Source: Lucifuga dentata
Taxonomy: Eukaryota > Chordata > Actinopteri > Ophidiiformes > Bythitidae
DNA: 64,000 bases
NCBI GenBank assembly: GCA_014773175.1
Contig: VXCM01001006.1
Coordinates: forward strand, 60,001-124,000
Reading direction: 5' to 3'
Below the pieces are notes generated by a model that made no database searches, was not told the origin of the DNA, and saw only the letters and a list, made by a program, of their open reading frames with translations. Position numbers and translations under genes: made by a program. Below are positions 1 to 11,230 of the stretch, in pieces (positions within the stretch are counted from its first letter, which is position 1; the number at the start of each line of letters is the position of its first letter).

Positions 1-702
1 AAGCACTCTTTACCTAAGGTCCAGGGTTTAAACTCTTTTACCAAGTATTTCCTGAATCTTCTCATATATGATTCTGTTTGATCAAGGCACTGAGTCCTTA
101 TAAGCTTAGGAGGAGGGGAAAAAAAGTTATGGCAACCAAAAGGTATGATATTAATAATACATTGCGAATAACTAGGGATGGAAATATATTTGGAGTTCTG
201 AGCATTGGTAGGGTGCTCTTTATGGTAAAACAGTCGGTTCAGGTCAGACATTTCATTTTCTTCTCTGTTTATGAGGAGAGAATTACAGACAGAATAAATA
301 AGATAACAAAAAAAAAAAAAGATATTAGATCATCTGTGGTATCCTGCAAACTCCCTTACAACCTCACCAAAATACTGTATTATTAGTCCATCATTTAGAA
401 AATATTTGTTTTCTCTAAGAATATTGATTGCCAGTCGTAAGCAGGTGCACAGGACTGATCGTCTGTTTATGCATATAATCGTTCTTGGATGGTTTATGAA
501 TGATTGCTGTATCAGTGATCAATATGGCACCCACACATTCCATTAGACTAGCGATTAGCTGTACCAACACTGAAGTAATGTGTTATTTTTTGAGTGTGAT
601 TTAACAGTCTTGGCAACGTAAATCTCTCTCTGGCCATCTTGTGCTGTGCAGATTTCAGACAATTATTACAAAATGTCTTCCAATCTCAAGCCAAAAGACA
701 TA
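1..702. other. Non-coding DNA, nothing recognised
   Basis: AT-rich sequence with no repeat boundary, RNA gene or splice-framed open frame that I can support. A 102-codon open frame near 78-386 has no recognisable motif and ends in a lysine tract encoded by poly(A); I treat it as chance. Confidence 0.5.
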
Positions 703-704
703 TA

Positions 705-730
705 CAGTTAGATCCATAAATATTTGGATA
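705..730 (+). repeat. Left terminal inverted repeat of the Tc1-like element
   Basis: Begins CAGTTAGATCCATAAATA, a typical outer end of one fish Tc1 lineage. Its partner is at 2277-2302 in inverted orientation with several mismatches. Confidence 0.85.
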
Positions 731-1049
731 AAGGTATTGTTATTTTAGCAAGGAATTTTGGAGTTGAAATTATACAATGAATGTGGGCTTAAACTGCAGG
801 CTGCCAGCTTTAATTTGAGGGTATTTGCATCCAAATTGGGTGAATGGTTTAGGAATTACAGCACTTTTTATATGTAGTCCCCTCCTTTTCAAGGGATCAA
901 AAGTAATTGGACAATTGACTGAAAAGCTATTTCATGGCCAGACGTGGGCTATTCCCTTGTTATTTCATTAACAATTAAGCAGGTCTGGAGTTGATTCCAA
1001 GTGTGGAATTTGCATTTGGAAGTTGTTTCTGTTTTTGTGAACTCTCAAT

Positions 1050-2079
1050 ATCAGGTTCAAAGAACTGTCAGTGCAAGTAAAGCAGGCTGTCATTAGGCTG
1101 AAAAAACAAAACACATCAGAGAGATAGCAGAAACATTAGGAGGGCCAAATCAACAATTTGGTACATTCTTTATAAAAGGAAAACACTGAGCAATACCAAA
1201 AGGCCTGGATGACCACAGAAGACAACTGTGGCAGATGATCGCCGAATTCTTTCCTTGGTCAAGAAAAAACCCTTCATAACATCTAGCCAAGTCAAGAAAA
1301 CTCTCCAGGAGGTAGGCTTATCATTGTCAAAGTCTACAATCAAGAGACAGCTTCGTAAAAGTAAATACAGAGGGTTTACCACAAGGTGCAAATCATGGAT
1401 AACACTCAAAAATAGGAAGGCCAGAATAGACTTTGCCAGGAAACATCTAAAAAAGCCTGAATGGAAGTTCTGGAACAATATTCTTTGGACAGATGAAACT
1501 AAGCTCAACTTGTACAGAATGATGGGAAGAGAAGAGCATGGAGAAGGAAAGGAACGGCTCATGATTTGAAGCGTACCACATCATCTGTCAAACACGGAGG
1601 AGGCAGGAGGCAGTGTTATGGCACGGACATGTATGGCTGCCAATGGAACTGGGTCACTAGTGTTTATTGATGATATGAGTGCTGACAGAAGCAGCAGGAT
1701 GAACGCTGAAGTGTTTAGGGCTTTGCTATCTGCTCAGATTAAGCCAAGTGCTGCAAAACTGATAGGACGGCGTTTCACAGTGGAGATGGACAGTGACCCA
1801 AAATATACTGTGAAAAGCAACTCAAGACCTTTACAAGGCAAAGAAGTGGAATATTCTTCAATGGCTGAGTCAGTCACCTGACCTCAACCCAATTGAACAT
1901 GCTTTTCACTTGCTTAAGACAAACCTGAAGGCAGGAAGACTCGTGAACAAGCAGGAACTGAAGACAGCTGCAGTAAAGGGTGGCAATGTCTAGGGAGGAA
2001 ACCCAGCATTTGGTGATGTCCATGGGTTCCAGACTGTCAGGCAATCATTGACTGCAAAAGATTTTCAACCAAGTGTTAA
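1050..2079 (+). pseudogene. Tc1-like transposase pseudogene
   Basis: Tc1-family transposases cut and paste the element using an N-terminal paired-type DNA-binding domain and a DDE catalytic domain. The N-terminal helix-turn-helix region is readable from about 1050, with an in-frame TAG near 1115. The segment 1228-1512 encodes the linker and the first catalytic block, with WTDETK around 1486-1503. A frame slip follows, giving a stop at about 1567. The segment 1618-1881 carries the GSLVFIDD stretch and the second catalytic block (DSDPKYT, about 1790-1810). Another slip near 1840-1880 leaves the third block, SPDLNPIEH, in a different frame just after 1874. The C terminus ends at a TAA at 2077-2079. 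With one nonsense codon and at least three frame changes it cannot make active enzyme. Confidence 0.88.
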
Positions 2080-2276
2080 AAATGATCCTGAAATGATCCT
2101 GAAAATGGTGTGACTGTGTATAAAAATGGCTGTAATTTCTAAACAGTTGATGCAGTACTTTTGTTAAACCCCTTGAATTAAAACTGAAGTCTACACTTCA
2201 ATCACATCTTGATTGCTTCATTTCAAATCCATTGTGGTGGTGTACAGAGCCAAAATTATAAAAAATGTGTTGTTGC

Positions 2277-2302
2277 TGTCCAAAAACTTATAGAACAAAC
2301 TG
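2277..2302 (-). repeat. Right terminal inverted repeat of the Tc1-like element
   Basis: Inverted, diverged partner of 705-730, followed directly by the TA target duplicate at 2303-2304. Confidence 0.8.
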
Positions 2303-2304
2303 TA

Positions 2305-3153
2305 TTTATGGAAGTTGACCCATATGAAACCTGGAACTTAGCACTAAGGCAGTATCTGAAGGTCAGAGAAGAAGGATTTTTTGGCCAAAGAGAAATGGAG
2401 AGGCACAGTGAGATGTCCTCCATGTTTCATGAAGCTTTCAGCTGTTTCAAGTTCAGCCTCAAGGCTTGACCTCCTCCACCTACCGACAGCAAGCTCCAAA
2501 GATCCGTCTTCAAACTTTCAGAAGGAGCCATGGAAATTTCACACACTCTTCAGCTTTTGTACAGAACTCTCACGCCTCCACTCAACCAACACCAGACAGA
2601 ATTGCAGATCTTTCACCAGGGTTCAGAAATGAATGAAGCTGAGTGAAGAATAAAATCGTTTATAAGTAAAGAAATCAAAAGAAAGGACTAATGACAGCAC
2701 AGAGGTTAGATTGCATTAGAATACACATGGAGATTGATATATCTTCAAGCGAGAAAATGAAATCTTCCCTCCACATTTTACTTTATTTTCTTCCTGTCAT
2801 GGCTGCTGTTATTTGGTGGAGATGAAGGATTTCTCAGCGGGGTTAAAATGACATCAAAGTACATACATGCCTGCAGCATCACAGCAGCCATCCCGATGCC
2901 CCTCTCCTCTTTTGCCTGTTAATATCCTGTGAAATCCAGCAAACTTAATTTGAGCGAAAGCAGCTGAACCTGAACTAAGCGGATTGAATTAATAAATGTA
3001 TTTTCCATTTAATGGTTTGATTTCTCCAAAGCCTGTTTACAGCCTCCAAATGATCTGCCTTTAAGTAAGGCACACGCCCAAATCTGCTTACAGTCGCCTA
3101 AATCTATTATCTGCGCTCCACCTTATGGTGAGTCAGTGACTTCATGTCTAATA
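2305..3153. other. Non-coding DNA, nothing recognised
   Basis: Unique-looking sequence. Two overlapping open frames of about 85 codons at 2209-2632 partly lie in the Tc1 end and show no family motif, so I do not call them genes. Confidence 0.45.
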
Positions 3154-3194
3154 TGTGTGCGTGTGTGTGTGTGCGTGCGTGCGTGTGTGCGTGC

Positions 3195-3225
<31 letters not shown>

Positions 3226-3232
3226 CACGCGC
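3154..3232. repeat. (GT)n / (GCGT)n microsatellite
   Basis: Compound GT/GCGT tract of about 75 bp. Apparent histidine- or valine/cysteine-rich open frames here are products of the dinucleotide repeat. Confidence 0.95.
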
Positions 3233-3507
3233 ATGTGGGCTTATGGGTATGCCTGTGTGCTGCCATGATGCACCGATGCTGACATGCATGTCTGAGGTGA
3301 GCAGTAGAAAATTAATGGATGTTCAGCCAAGATTTACCTTTCATAACTGATTGTAAGTATATTTGTAAGTGAACAGTGTCACCAGAAGGCACAAAGGCCC
3401 AAATCTGGCTCACATCATTTCCTTTCAACCCAGAGATTTAACTGCTTGAATGGATAAATCAGCTGCAACCCCACAGTCTCTTAATTTGTCTGGTTTCCCT
3501 AGCAGAC

Positions 3508-3926
3508 TTAAAGGAGCATGCTAGTGATTATGCATGTTTGAGGCCAATAAATACAACCTGTGTTTTTTCAAAATGTGCTACTGAAGCAGCAAATTTTAGG
3601 ATTTTTTTTTTTTTTCCCAACCTTCCAGATTGCTATTGGCTTCAGTTCATGCCAGTATGCTATTATTTAAGCATACTGGAATGTACAATACTGGAGCCTA
3701 CTGGAATAATAAATAAATGTACAATTATCACCTGAAAATTTGATTTTGAAAGATTAGGAAATTTGGCAAAATAACACAATAGCTAAGATACTGTTTTATG
3801 TTTTAGAAACTAGTCAGCAGTAACGTAATGTGTATGTAGCTTGTATATATTGGGCTTAAACATGCAAAATCACCAGCTTGTATATGTTGGGCTTAAACTT
3901 GCAAAATCACTGGTATGGCTCTTTAA
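3508..3926. mobile_element. Short inverted-repeat element (TTAAAGGA family), copy 1
   Basis: The left end at 3508 reads TTAAAGGAGCATGCTAGTG and the right end at 3926 is its imperfect reverse complement, finishing GGCTCTTTAA. The two ends match over roughly 60-100 bp, with the motif GTTTGAGGCCAATAAATAC on the left and its inverse on the right. There is no coding capacity. Size (about 420 bp) and structure fit a miniature non-autonomous DNA transposon. Related copies occur at 13.3, 22.3, 24.8, 33.1 and 57.9 kb. The right arm contains a 37-bp tandem duplication (3839-3875 and 3876-3912). TTAA may be the duplicated target, but I have not seen an empty site. Confidence 0.75.
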
Positions 3927-4254
3927 GCTAAATTAATTTTATGAGTATATTTGCTAGACTAGACCCATATCAAAATTACAACAGCAAGAATTAATCTTAC
4001 TTTACAAGGGTCATTATTTTTGAGAAACAAAACACAAGTGTACAAATGAAACACCAAGACCAATTATACACTCATACAGTAAATAAATTATTTTAAAGTC
4101 TCTGCCTCTGTTTTATTTTAGAAGCAAGGTTCTCTATGAAAGAAAATCAATTTCAGCTCTTCTTGCCATTTTGATTCTCTTAGGTAATTGAAACTGCATG
4201 GTCCAGAAACTTTTTAATATTAATCGAAGGTGCCCGGATGCTATAACTTTTTAC

Positions 4255-4289
4255 AAAAAAAAAAAAAAAANAAAAAAAAAAAAAAAAAA
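4255..4289. other. Poly(A) tract interrupted by N (contig join)
   Basis: Sixteen A, one N at 4271, then eighteen A. Probably two contigs abutted in a homopolymer. Confidence 0.8.
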
Positions 4290-4922
4290 GAAGAAGCTAA
4301 TTTGGCACAGTGCTTCAATACAGACTTCATTAATTTCAGCTCGTCCAATGGAGACAAGAAATGGAGGCCAAGCAAATTAAACCATATTCCTTGGTTGTTC
4401 CTATTATGTTTCATGATGAGTATAATTACCTGATTGCTCCTCCCATTCATCAACCAGAGCATGCGACAAGAACTCGGTGGTCAGAATGCAAAACAGGACA
4501 TTTGGCACAGATGTCAGATATGAACTGATGTCATCAGAGGCATAAAAAAATTGATTTGCATTGTTCATCAATAAAGTGAATTGCTGGTATCACTCAGCTT
4601 GACCTGTCGAGTTCGAACGTGCTAATCATGCTACATGATGTCTGTTGTGTTTGCACAATATGTGTGGATTTGTACAGCTGCTTTTGCATCGTTGGTTTTA
4701 TTCTGCTCGCACCTCTCTAGTTTCACTACAAAACAAGTAAAAAAAATACACCCACAAAGCTGTTTGAGTCCTTGGATTTTACTCCGCTGATTCTCAGGCA
4801 TATTGAAAAGCTGTTCACAATAGGTTGTGTGGACTCATAACAAAAGTCTGCTTTTATGATGAAGCTGCGGAGGAGAATTGGCAATGTCTAACCACTGACG
4901 GTTCAATTCACCAGGTAGCTGT

Positions 4923-4947
4923 CAACAACAACAACAACAACAACAAA
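4923..4947. repeat. (CAA)n microsatellite
   Basis: About eight CAA/AAC units in a row. Confidence 0.9.
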
Positions 4948-7172
4948 AGAAAACTCCTGCACAATCTATCCAGGTTCAATTCCGACCGATCCCTGACATT
5001 TTCAGACACAAACACTACTCTGTGGGGTTTTGGCTAAGATGCTGATTTCATGCGGGTTTGTCAGCAAAATGGGCTTCATCAGCAATTGGAACAAAGAGAT
5101 AAATGAGATTGAGCAACTCTTGTTGTGACCATTCATCAGCAATAAATTGTCTTACCTGAGTTGTATGTATCCGCACAACCAGCATGTAGGCATTGGGTGG
5201 ACAGATGTGCGTGTGTGTGTGGTTCTGACAAAATAGTGAGAATTATTACTCTATGAGCGAAGAACTTTCTTTCAGTTTTTGTGTAGAAATTATGCATATC
5301 GGCACTTCTTGATATGGCTTACAGGACTCCTCCTCAAAATCCAGACTCCAGTCAGGATCCAGACCGAACCACAACTGTCTCCGGACTCTAAGCAAATTAT
5401 GCTTTTCTTATATATGATTTGTATTATCTGTGGGACATCACTGTGATGCAATGAGTCAGAATCCTCCGCTTTCTCCTCTGCAAAGTGAAACCAAATGTCT
5501 GACAGAGTTGACAGTGCAGCTTGTTTCATGCAGTTAGTTTCATCAGCAGCAGCCCCCCCACCTTAAATTCCACCTTTAACACCTTAAATTGTCAGTAAAA
5601 AAATTAAGATCCCAATACCACCCTGGCTTGACTGCCTTTAATAAACAGACGTTTGTCTTATTGAAAATTTTCTTTGTGGACCTTTAAAATTTGTATTTGA
5701 GTACCCCTGGCTTACAGAAATATTGTTATGCATGTAACTAAAATAAAAGCACCAATATATTTTTTTAAATCGCTAAATAGTCCTGTAGTTGTGATTAAAG
5801 ATCACAGTTAGCCTGAGTAGATATACTTTAACCACTTCTGAAAACCTAACAACCAATTCCAGGTCTGATTAAAATATTTTTTCAACAGGAAAAACAATCA
5901 ATCGACATCAATTGTCAATTTGTTAATAACAAACAACTATATATATTTTTTTCCAGTACTGCACAAACAAAGTTTCCTGAATTTGAGTGAAACTCTGTTG
6001 ACTACACACTTTGTAGAAATGATTTATCTGCATACTGGGTCAATCAAGACAATCACACCACCTTGTCCTTTAACTACTGGTTGTTTTCATCTGCTCAGCT
6101 TAGAGTTTTATTATCAATATGTATGAAGACTGTTTTACACTGATAAAAGACGTCTTTGTGAATATTCCATTAGTACCAGTCTGCTGTTTTAAAAGACACA
6201 TGCTTCTCATGTGGCTAATTGAAATTCTGTGAGGTCACCGCTACATTTGAAATTATTTGTTTACAACGCTTCAAGCAGAAAGATTTGACTAATCACAGCT
6301 TTGGCCTGACCTCACGGGGAGACAACGTTGGGACTTCTGATAGCTGATGAACTTGTTTAAATAGAAAATGAACAATGGAACACTGTAGTTGCTTCAAGTC
6401 AAGTTTTTCTTTAAATGCAAATTCACACCGCACATCTCAGGCCTGCATGAGTGCGGGAAATAACATTGAGCCATTCATCAAAAATATTTATCTTGCTATT
6501 TAACTAATTCATCAACTGCAAAGCCTGTTCACTTTGATTCAGATGCATTTGGCTTGAGGGTATTTGGTAACACGGAGCACAAGATTAATTAATAAGATAT
6601 CACACCCTTGCCATTTCAGACAATTTACAAAAAAAGGTTCTATCTGTTATGAATCCAACATCAACATGTTCACGTACTTAATGAGTCTGCTAATTAACTG
6701 GGATGATAGCACGCAGCACATTGTGAGTATACCATGTTTTGCCCAGCAGTGCAAATTTATTTGTTTCCTTTCTTATTTATTTATTTAGCATGTGCACACA
6801 TTTTCTCCTCGGGGAGATATCCGAAGCCTTTGCTGGATCTCTATCTTCGCCTCCCCCAGAGGATGTGGCCGTCTTCGAATGTTTTGAAGTTTAATCAGAT
6901 AAAGAAAAATGAATTTCAGGCTGTTTCTTAATACCAGCGGAAATTGGCTGTCGTACTTTCAACCTAATTGCAGGTATGCACCGTTAAGGTGGAATTAATA
7001 ATTAGAAGAACGCGGTTTATATTTTCACCCTGTGCTCTCTGTGAATTTGTGAGAAATCAAAGTCGTATCTGTGCAAATTATTAACCAATTAAAGAAAAGA
7101 AAAACTAATGAATGTAAAAATGAAAAATAGTGTGAAGCCAACATTTACTTATAGTCAATTTTGAAACCTTTG

Positions 7173-7189
7173 CTACACTTCAATGTCCT
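7173..7189. repeat. Left target-site duplication of the RTE LINE
   Basis: CTACACTTCAATGTCCT, identical to 8927-8943. Perfect 17-bp flanking duplications are the footprint of target-primed reverse transcription. Confidence 0.93.
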
Positions 7190-8926
7190 CTTCTTCTTCT
7201 TTTCCTTTCGGCTTTCCCTTCAGGGGTCACCACAGCGAATCATCTGCCTCCATCTAACCCTATCCTCTGCCTCCTCTTCTCTCACACCAACTAACTTCAT
7301 GTCCTCTTTCACTACATCCATAAATCTCCTCTTTGGTCTTCCTCTAGGCCTCCTGCCTGGCAGTTCCAACCTCAGCATCCTTCTACCGATATGTTCACTA
7401 TCCCTCCTCTGTACATGTCCAAACCATCTCAGTCTGGCCTCTCTGACTTTATCTCCAAAACATCTAACATGCGCTGTCCCTCTGATGTACTCGTTCCTGA
7501 TCCTATCCATCCTCGTCACTCCCAAAGAGAACCTCAGCATTTTAGTCTCTGCTACCTCTAGCTCTGCCTCCTGTCTTTTCCTCAGTGCCACTGTCTCTAA
7601 GCCATACAACATCGCTGGTCTCACCACCGTTTTGTACACCTTTCCTTTCATTCTTGCCGAGACTCTTTTGTCACACATCACACCTGACACTTTTCTCCAC
7701 CCATTCCAACCTGCTTGCACACGTTTCTTCACCTCTTTTCCACACTCTCCATTGCTCTGGACTGTGGACCCTAAGTACTTAAAATCCTCCACCTTCTTTA
7801 TCTCTATTCCCTGTAACCTCACCATTCCACTTGAGTCCCTCTCATTCACAGCCATGTATTCTGTCTTGCTGCGGCTAACCTTCATTCCTCTCCTTTCCAG
7901 GGCATATCTCCACCTCTCTAGGTTTTCCTCCACCTGCTCCCTGCTCTCACTACAGATCACAATGTCATCTGCAAACATCATAGTCCAAGGGGATTCTTGT
8001 CTAACCTCATCTGTCAGCCTGTCCATCACTACAGCAAACAAGAAGGGGCTCAGAGCTGATCCTTGGTGTAGTCCCACTTCCACCTTGAACTCCTCTGTCA
8101 CACCTACGGCACACCTCACCACTGTCTTACAGCTCTCATACATGTCCTGCACCACTCTAACATACTTCTCTGCCACTCCAGACTTCCTCATACAACACCA
8201 CAGTTCCTCTCTCGGCACCCTGTCATATGCTTTCTCTAGATCTACAAAGGCACAATGCAGCTCCCTCTGACCTTCTCTGTACTTCTCTATCAACATCCTC
8301 AAAGCAAATACTGCATCTGTAGTACTCTTCCTTGGCATGAAACCATACTGCTGCTCAGAAATGCTGACTTCTGCCCTTAGTCTAGCTTCCACTACTCTTT
8401 CCCATAACTTCATTGTGTGGCTCATCAACTTTATTCCTCTGTAGTTGCCACAGCTCTGCACGTCTCCCTTGTTCTTAAAAATCGGCACCAGCACACTTCT
8501 CCTCCATTCCTCAGGCATCCTCTCACTCTCTAAGATCTCGTTGAACAACCTAGTCAAAAACTCTACTGCCACCTCTCCTAGACACTTCCATACCTCTACA
8601 GGTATATCATCAGGACCAACTGCCTTTCCACTCTTCATCCTCTTCAGTGACCTCCTCACTTCATCCTTACTAATCTTTGCAACTTCCTGGTTCACAACGG
8701 TCACCTCTTCTACTCTTCGTTCCCTCTCATTTTCCTCATTCATCAGCTCTTCAAAGTACTCTTTCCATCTTCCCATCACACTTCTGGCACCTGTCAATAC
8801 ATTTCCATCTCTATCCTTAATCACCCTAACCTGCTGCACGTCCTTCCCATCTCTATTTCTCTGCCTCGCCAACCTGTATAAATCAGTCTCTCCCTCCTTA
8901 CTGTCCAGACTCGCATACAAGTCATT
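7190..8926 (-). mobile_element. 5'-truncated RTE-type non-LTR retrotransposon
   Basis: A minus-strand LINE of about 1.74 kb. Its 3' end lies at the left boundary as a short GAA-type tail (read TTCTTCTTCT on the plus strand) after a very short 3' untranslated region, typical of RTE elements. The body ends abruptly at 8926, inside the coding region upstream of the reverse transcriptase, so the apurinic-endonuclease domain expected at the N terminus is missing. Exact 17-bp duplications on both sides show that truncation happened at insertion, not by later deletion. The unbroken reading frame and perfect duplications point to a recent insertion. Confidence 0.92.
7220..8920 (-). CDS. RTE-type reverse transcriptase, N-terminally truncated
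   Basis: A 566-codon open frame with no internal stop, ending RCGDP just before the LINE 3' tail. Counting from the first Met, the reverse transcriptase domain covers about residues 95-400. It contains the SGKAVGPDDIP entry motif (97-107), NYRGI (159-163), YGF (192-194), the palm motif A FVDLEKAYD with its catalytic Asp (225-233), the GLHQGSALSPFLF block (283-295), and FADD with the two catalytic Asp (316-319). The C-terminal region has the RTE-like LRWFGHVQRRD motif and a basic PGRRPRGRPKRR stretch. In a complete element an endonuclease domain would precede it. The Met used as start is simply the first one downstream of the truncation; there is no element promoter. The catalytic residues are intact, but this fragment could not nick DNA for its own insertion. 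RTE/BovB-group placement is by motif recognition. Confidence 0.88.
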   Translation of the reverse strand: MYASLDSKEGETDLYRLARQRNRDGKDVQQVRVIKDRDGNVLTGARSVMGRWKEYFEELMNEENERERRVEEVTVVNQEVAKISKDEVRRSLKRMKSGKAVGPDDIPVEVWKCLGEVAVEFLTRLFNEILESERMPEEWRRSVLVPIFKNKGDVQSCGNYRGIKLMSHTMKLWERVVEARLRAEVSISEQQYGFMPRKSTTDAVFALRMLIEKYREGQRELHCAFVDLEKAYDRVPREELWCCMRKSGVAEKYVRVVQDMYESCKTVVRCAVGVTEEFKVEVGLHQGSALSPFLFAVVMDRLTDEVRQESPWTMMFADDIVICSESREQVEENLERWRYALERRGMKVSRSKTEYMAVNERDSSGMVRLQGIEIKKVEDFKYLGSTVQSNGECGKEVKKRVQAGWNGWRKVSGVMCDKRVSARMKGKVYKTVVRPAMLYGLETVALRKRQEAELEVAETKMLRFSLGVTRMDRIRNEYIRGTAHVRCFGDKVREARLRWFGHVQRRDSEHIGRRMLRLELPGRRPRGRPKRRFMDVVKEDMKLVGVREEEAEDRVRWRQMIRCGDP

Positions 8927-8943
8927 CTACACTTCAATGTCCT
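8927..8943. repeat. Right target-site duplication of the RTE LINE
   Basis: Exact copy of 7173-7189, placed immediately after the truncated 5' end of the element. Confidence 0.93.
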
Positions 8944-9962
8944 AACATGATTAATTTCTAGCCTCCCTTGCTGCAACATGCTGTGCACAGTGAGTGAAAA
9001 CCGGCCCGCTTGGTTTCTCTGTGTTCTGAAACATACTGCAGATCAAGGTAGAGTTGAATATAAAAAAGTAAGCTGCCCCAGACCCTCAAATCTTTCATAT
9101 TTCTATCCACTTTCAAGTGACACACATCTCATTTTTATGTTGTCATGTTGACCCCAATCCAATTACTTAAATTACATAAGACACCACAGAGGTTGTAAAT
9201 GTCATCAAATTTCCATAGCTGAAATGTCATCCATTGAGAGAGAGAGAGAGAGAGAGAAAAGGAAATAAAAATTTAGCCAGAGTTATTTCCACTCGGTGCA
9301 CACAGGTTTTATAAGTTGGTGTGTTCTGACATTTAATAGGCATCAAAAGCATCAGTAATGAATGATGAGTAACGGTTTCATGTGCACTTAGATCACATAA
9401 AGTAACATACGGCTCACTGGTTGCTGTGCTGAGTGTTTATAGACTGACTGGTGTGTTTGTGTGTGTGTGTGTGTCAGTAAGAATAATGGATGAAGTGGAT
9501 CTTGTAAAAGAAGATGTCTGACTTTTTTTTTTTTTTTTGTTTTTTAAAGGAGCTGTGGGTGAAATAACATGAAAAAAAAGTGAAAAGAGGCCAGTTGAGA
9601 TATGTGAAAATTCGGAGAGAAGAGAAACAGTAGGAGACTGTGAGAAAAGTTTGATTGGCTTTGCACAGCAGAGGCAGTCAGAGGGTTTTGCTGCTGCTGG
9701 TTTCAGAAATTCCCACGTGTGATGGTCGTGACATCTTTCTGTTTCTCTGTGGACACTGACAGATGTCTGTGGGAGACACAGTTGGGAATGGTGGAGGGAA
9801 AAATGTATGAAAAATGGAAGTCTTAAGTAGCTTGACAGCCTCGTGTGTTTCATGTCTCTGCATTTGTACACAATTCCGACATATTACTGAAGCTCCTGGC
9901 TAATTCCCCAAACTCATCTTTTCAGTCCACCTTCCCAGTCTAAATATTAGATAAGACAGGTT
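8944..9962. other. Non-coding stretch with GA and GT microsatellites
   Basis: Contains (GA)n at 9236-9257, (GT)n at about 9452-9474 and a poly(T) at about 9523-9538. A 144-codon minus-strand open frame at 9437-9871 runs through the microsatellite and poly(T) and has no recognisable domain, so I do not call it. Confidence 0.5.
9236..9257. repeat. (GA)n microsatellite
   Basis: About eleven GA units. Confidence 0.95.
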
Positions 9963-10560
9963 AATATCAATAACAATCATTTTCATTTATATAGCACAAG
10001 CCACGGACTGAATAGAAGTCAATTAGAAGAACCAAAATACAAAAACAATCAATGAAACAGCGCATACAATTAAAGCGGTTTAACAGTTAAAATGTAAAAA
10101 GTAAATGGCAGCAAAAACAAAAGTGAAGATGCATTCAAATAGATATTTGTGTTCTCCGACAAGCTGAATAGTCTTTAAAAGTTGTTTAAAACTGGCCACT
10201 GGGTTTGTTTCTCTAATATTCCAAGGTGAGACGTTCCAGATTTTTGGGGCTTAGTTCAGGAAAGCTGCATCCCTATTTTTCCCCTGTAGATCAGTGAAAT
10301 GTCAGAGGATGACCCGAGAGAACGTAAAGCAACATGGAGGCATTTACTCTGCAGGATAACGTGGCCCATGACCATCAGAACTTTGTACACAACTTAAAGG
10401 ATTTTAAAATCAATTCTAAAAGATGCAGGAAGCCCACGTTTGGGTGAAGTGCAGCAAACTTTTGGGAAGACCTGTGAAAAATGTGTTTAGAATAATTTAC
10501 TCTGCTAAAAATTGAGGCATTAATTATATGTTCTGTATCGTTACAGTTCAGGAAGGATCA
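9963..10560. repeat. Degenerate copy of a teleost dispersed repeat
   Basis: Opens with CATTTATATAGCAC and continues with phrases I recognise from a very common fish repeat, in the expected order. These are a region reading 'gacgttccagatttttggggc' in shortened form (about 10230-10250), 'cccctgtagatcagtg' (10280-10300), and 'attttaaaatcaattctaaaa' shortened (10402-10422), followed by 'gcaggaagccca'. Similarity is patchy, with many substitutions. The boundaries are approximate and I do not know its Repbase name. It has no coding capacity. Confidence 0.5.
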
Positions 10561-11195
10561 AAGTTTGATGATATTATTTAGATGAAAAAGTAAAAAAAAA
10601 AACAGTATTTGTAGTTGGCGTGGCTCCTGTCGTTTTTATTGGATGCGATGCTGCAACACAGGTGGCTAAAAGAGAAGAGGAATGACGGGAAGATTAAGGG
10701 GAGTGAGGGGGAGTTAAAGGATTAAGGTCAGAGGGGAAGATTTAGCAGAAATTGATGGCTTGAATTAAAGGGTTGAGGTGGGAAACGACACACCAAGTAT
10801 GAGCCCAAGAAAAGTGAGAAAAACGATGCGTAATACCGTTATTTTCATGAATGCGCAGTTGCTGGAAGCATTCTCACTCCACTGATCTACGTTTAAGCAG
10901 ACAAAATTTCTTATTTTTGATGGTGGTGTTGTTTTTCAGGATTAAAGGGTTCAAAGAAGCTGAGGTAATAGCTGAAGAACGAGGAACGTGTTCACTTTTG
11001 ATGGGGCAAAGGTCGCGAGGGTCAGTAGGGTTGAGAAATTCGACAGATGCTGAAGATTTGGTTGTGAAATGAAAAGGCAGCAGGCCAGAAAACAAGTGGG
11101 AGGACTTTTTGATCAGAGAGACATGGATGCTCCTATCCAAGATGAAGGACAAAAGATTTGTAGGAGGGTTGGAGCAGGTCAGTGGGAGGGACACA

Positions 11196-11230
<35 letters not shown>

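Larger units (their letters stand above)
703..2304 (+). mobile_element. Tc1-like DNA transposon, full length but inactive
   Basis: The element runs from CAGTTAGATCC at 705 to its inverted counterpart ending at 2302, and both sides are flanked by TA (703-704 and 2303-2304), the target duplicated by Tc1/mariner transposases. The length of about 1.6 kb is normal for an autonomous fish Tc1 element. The interior carries a recognisable transposase reading on the plus strand. Both ends and the gene are present, so this inserted as a complete element and decayed in place. The inverted ends have diverged from each other, which fits an old insertion. Classification rests on my recognition of the end sequence and the transposase motifs. 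Confidence 0.9.
3927..7172. other. Non-coding stretch with a poly(A) contig join and a CAA repeat
   Basis: Holds a homopolymer join at 4255-4289, a short (CAA)n at 4923-4947, and otherwise unique AT-rich sequence. The part from about 6700 to 7030 is more mixed in composition, contains AATTAATAATTAG-like homeodomain cores near 6991, and could be conserved regulatory DNA. I see no exons. Confidence 0.45.

Noticed and set aside
4255..4289. Poly(A) tract as a retroposon tail
   Set aside because: The N in the middle and the same pattern at many other homopolymers point to contig joins; no retroposon body or target duplication was found upstream.
7161..8270. 369-codon plus-strand open frame
   Set aside because: It is the antisense shadow of the RTE reverse transcriptase; the minus strand carries all the catalytic motifs.
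9437..9871. 144-codon minus-strand frame with a histidine/threonine run
   Set aside because: It starts in a GT microsatellite and crosses a poly(T); the rest has no protein signature.
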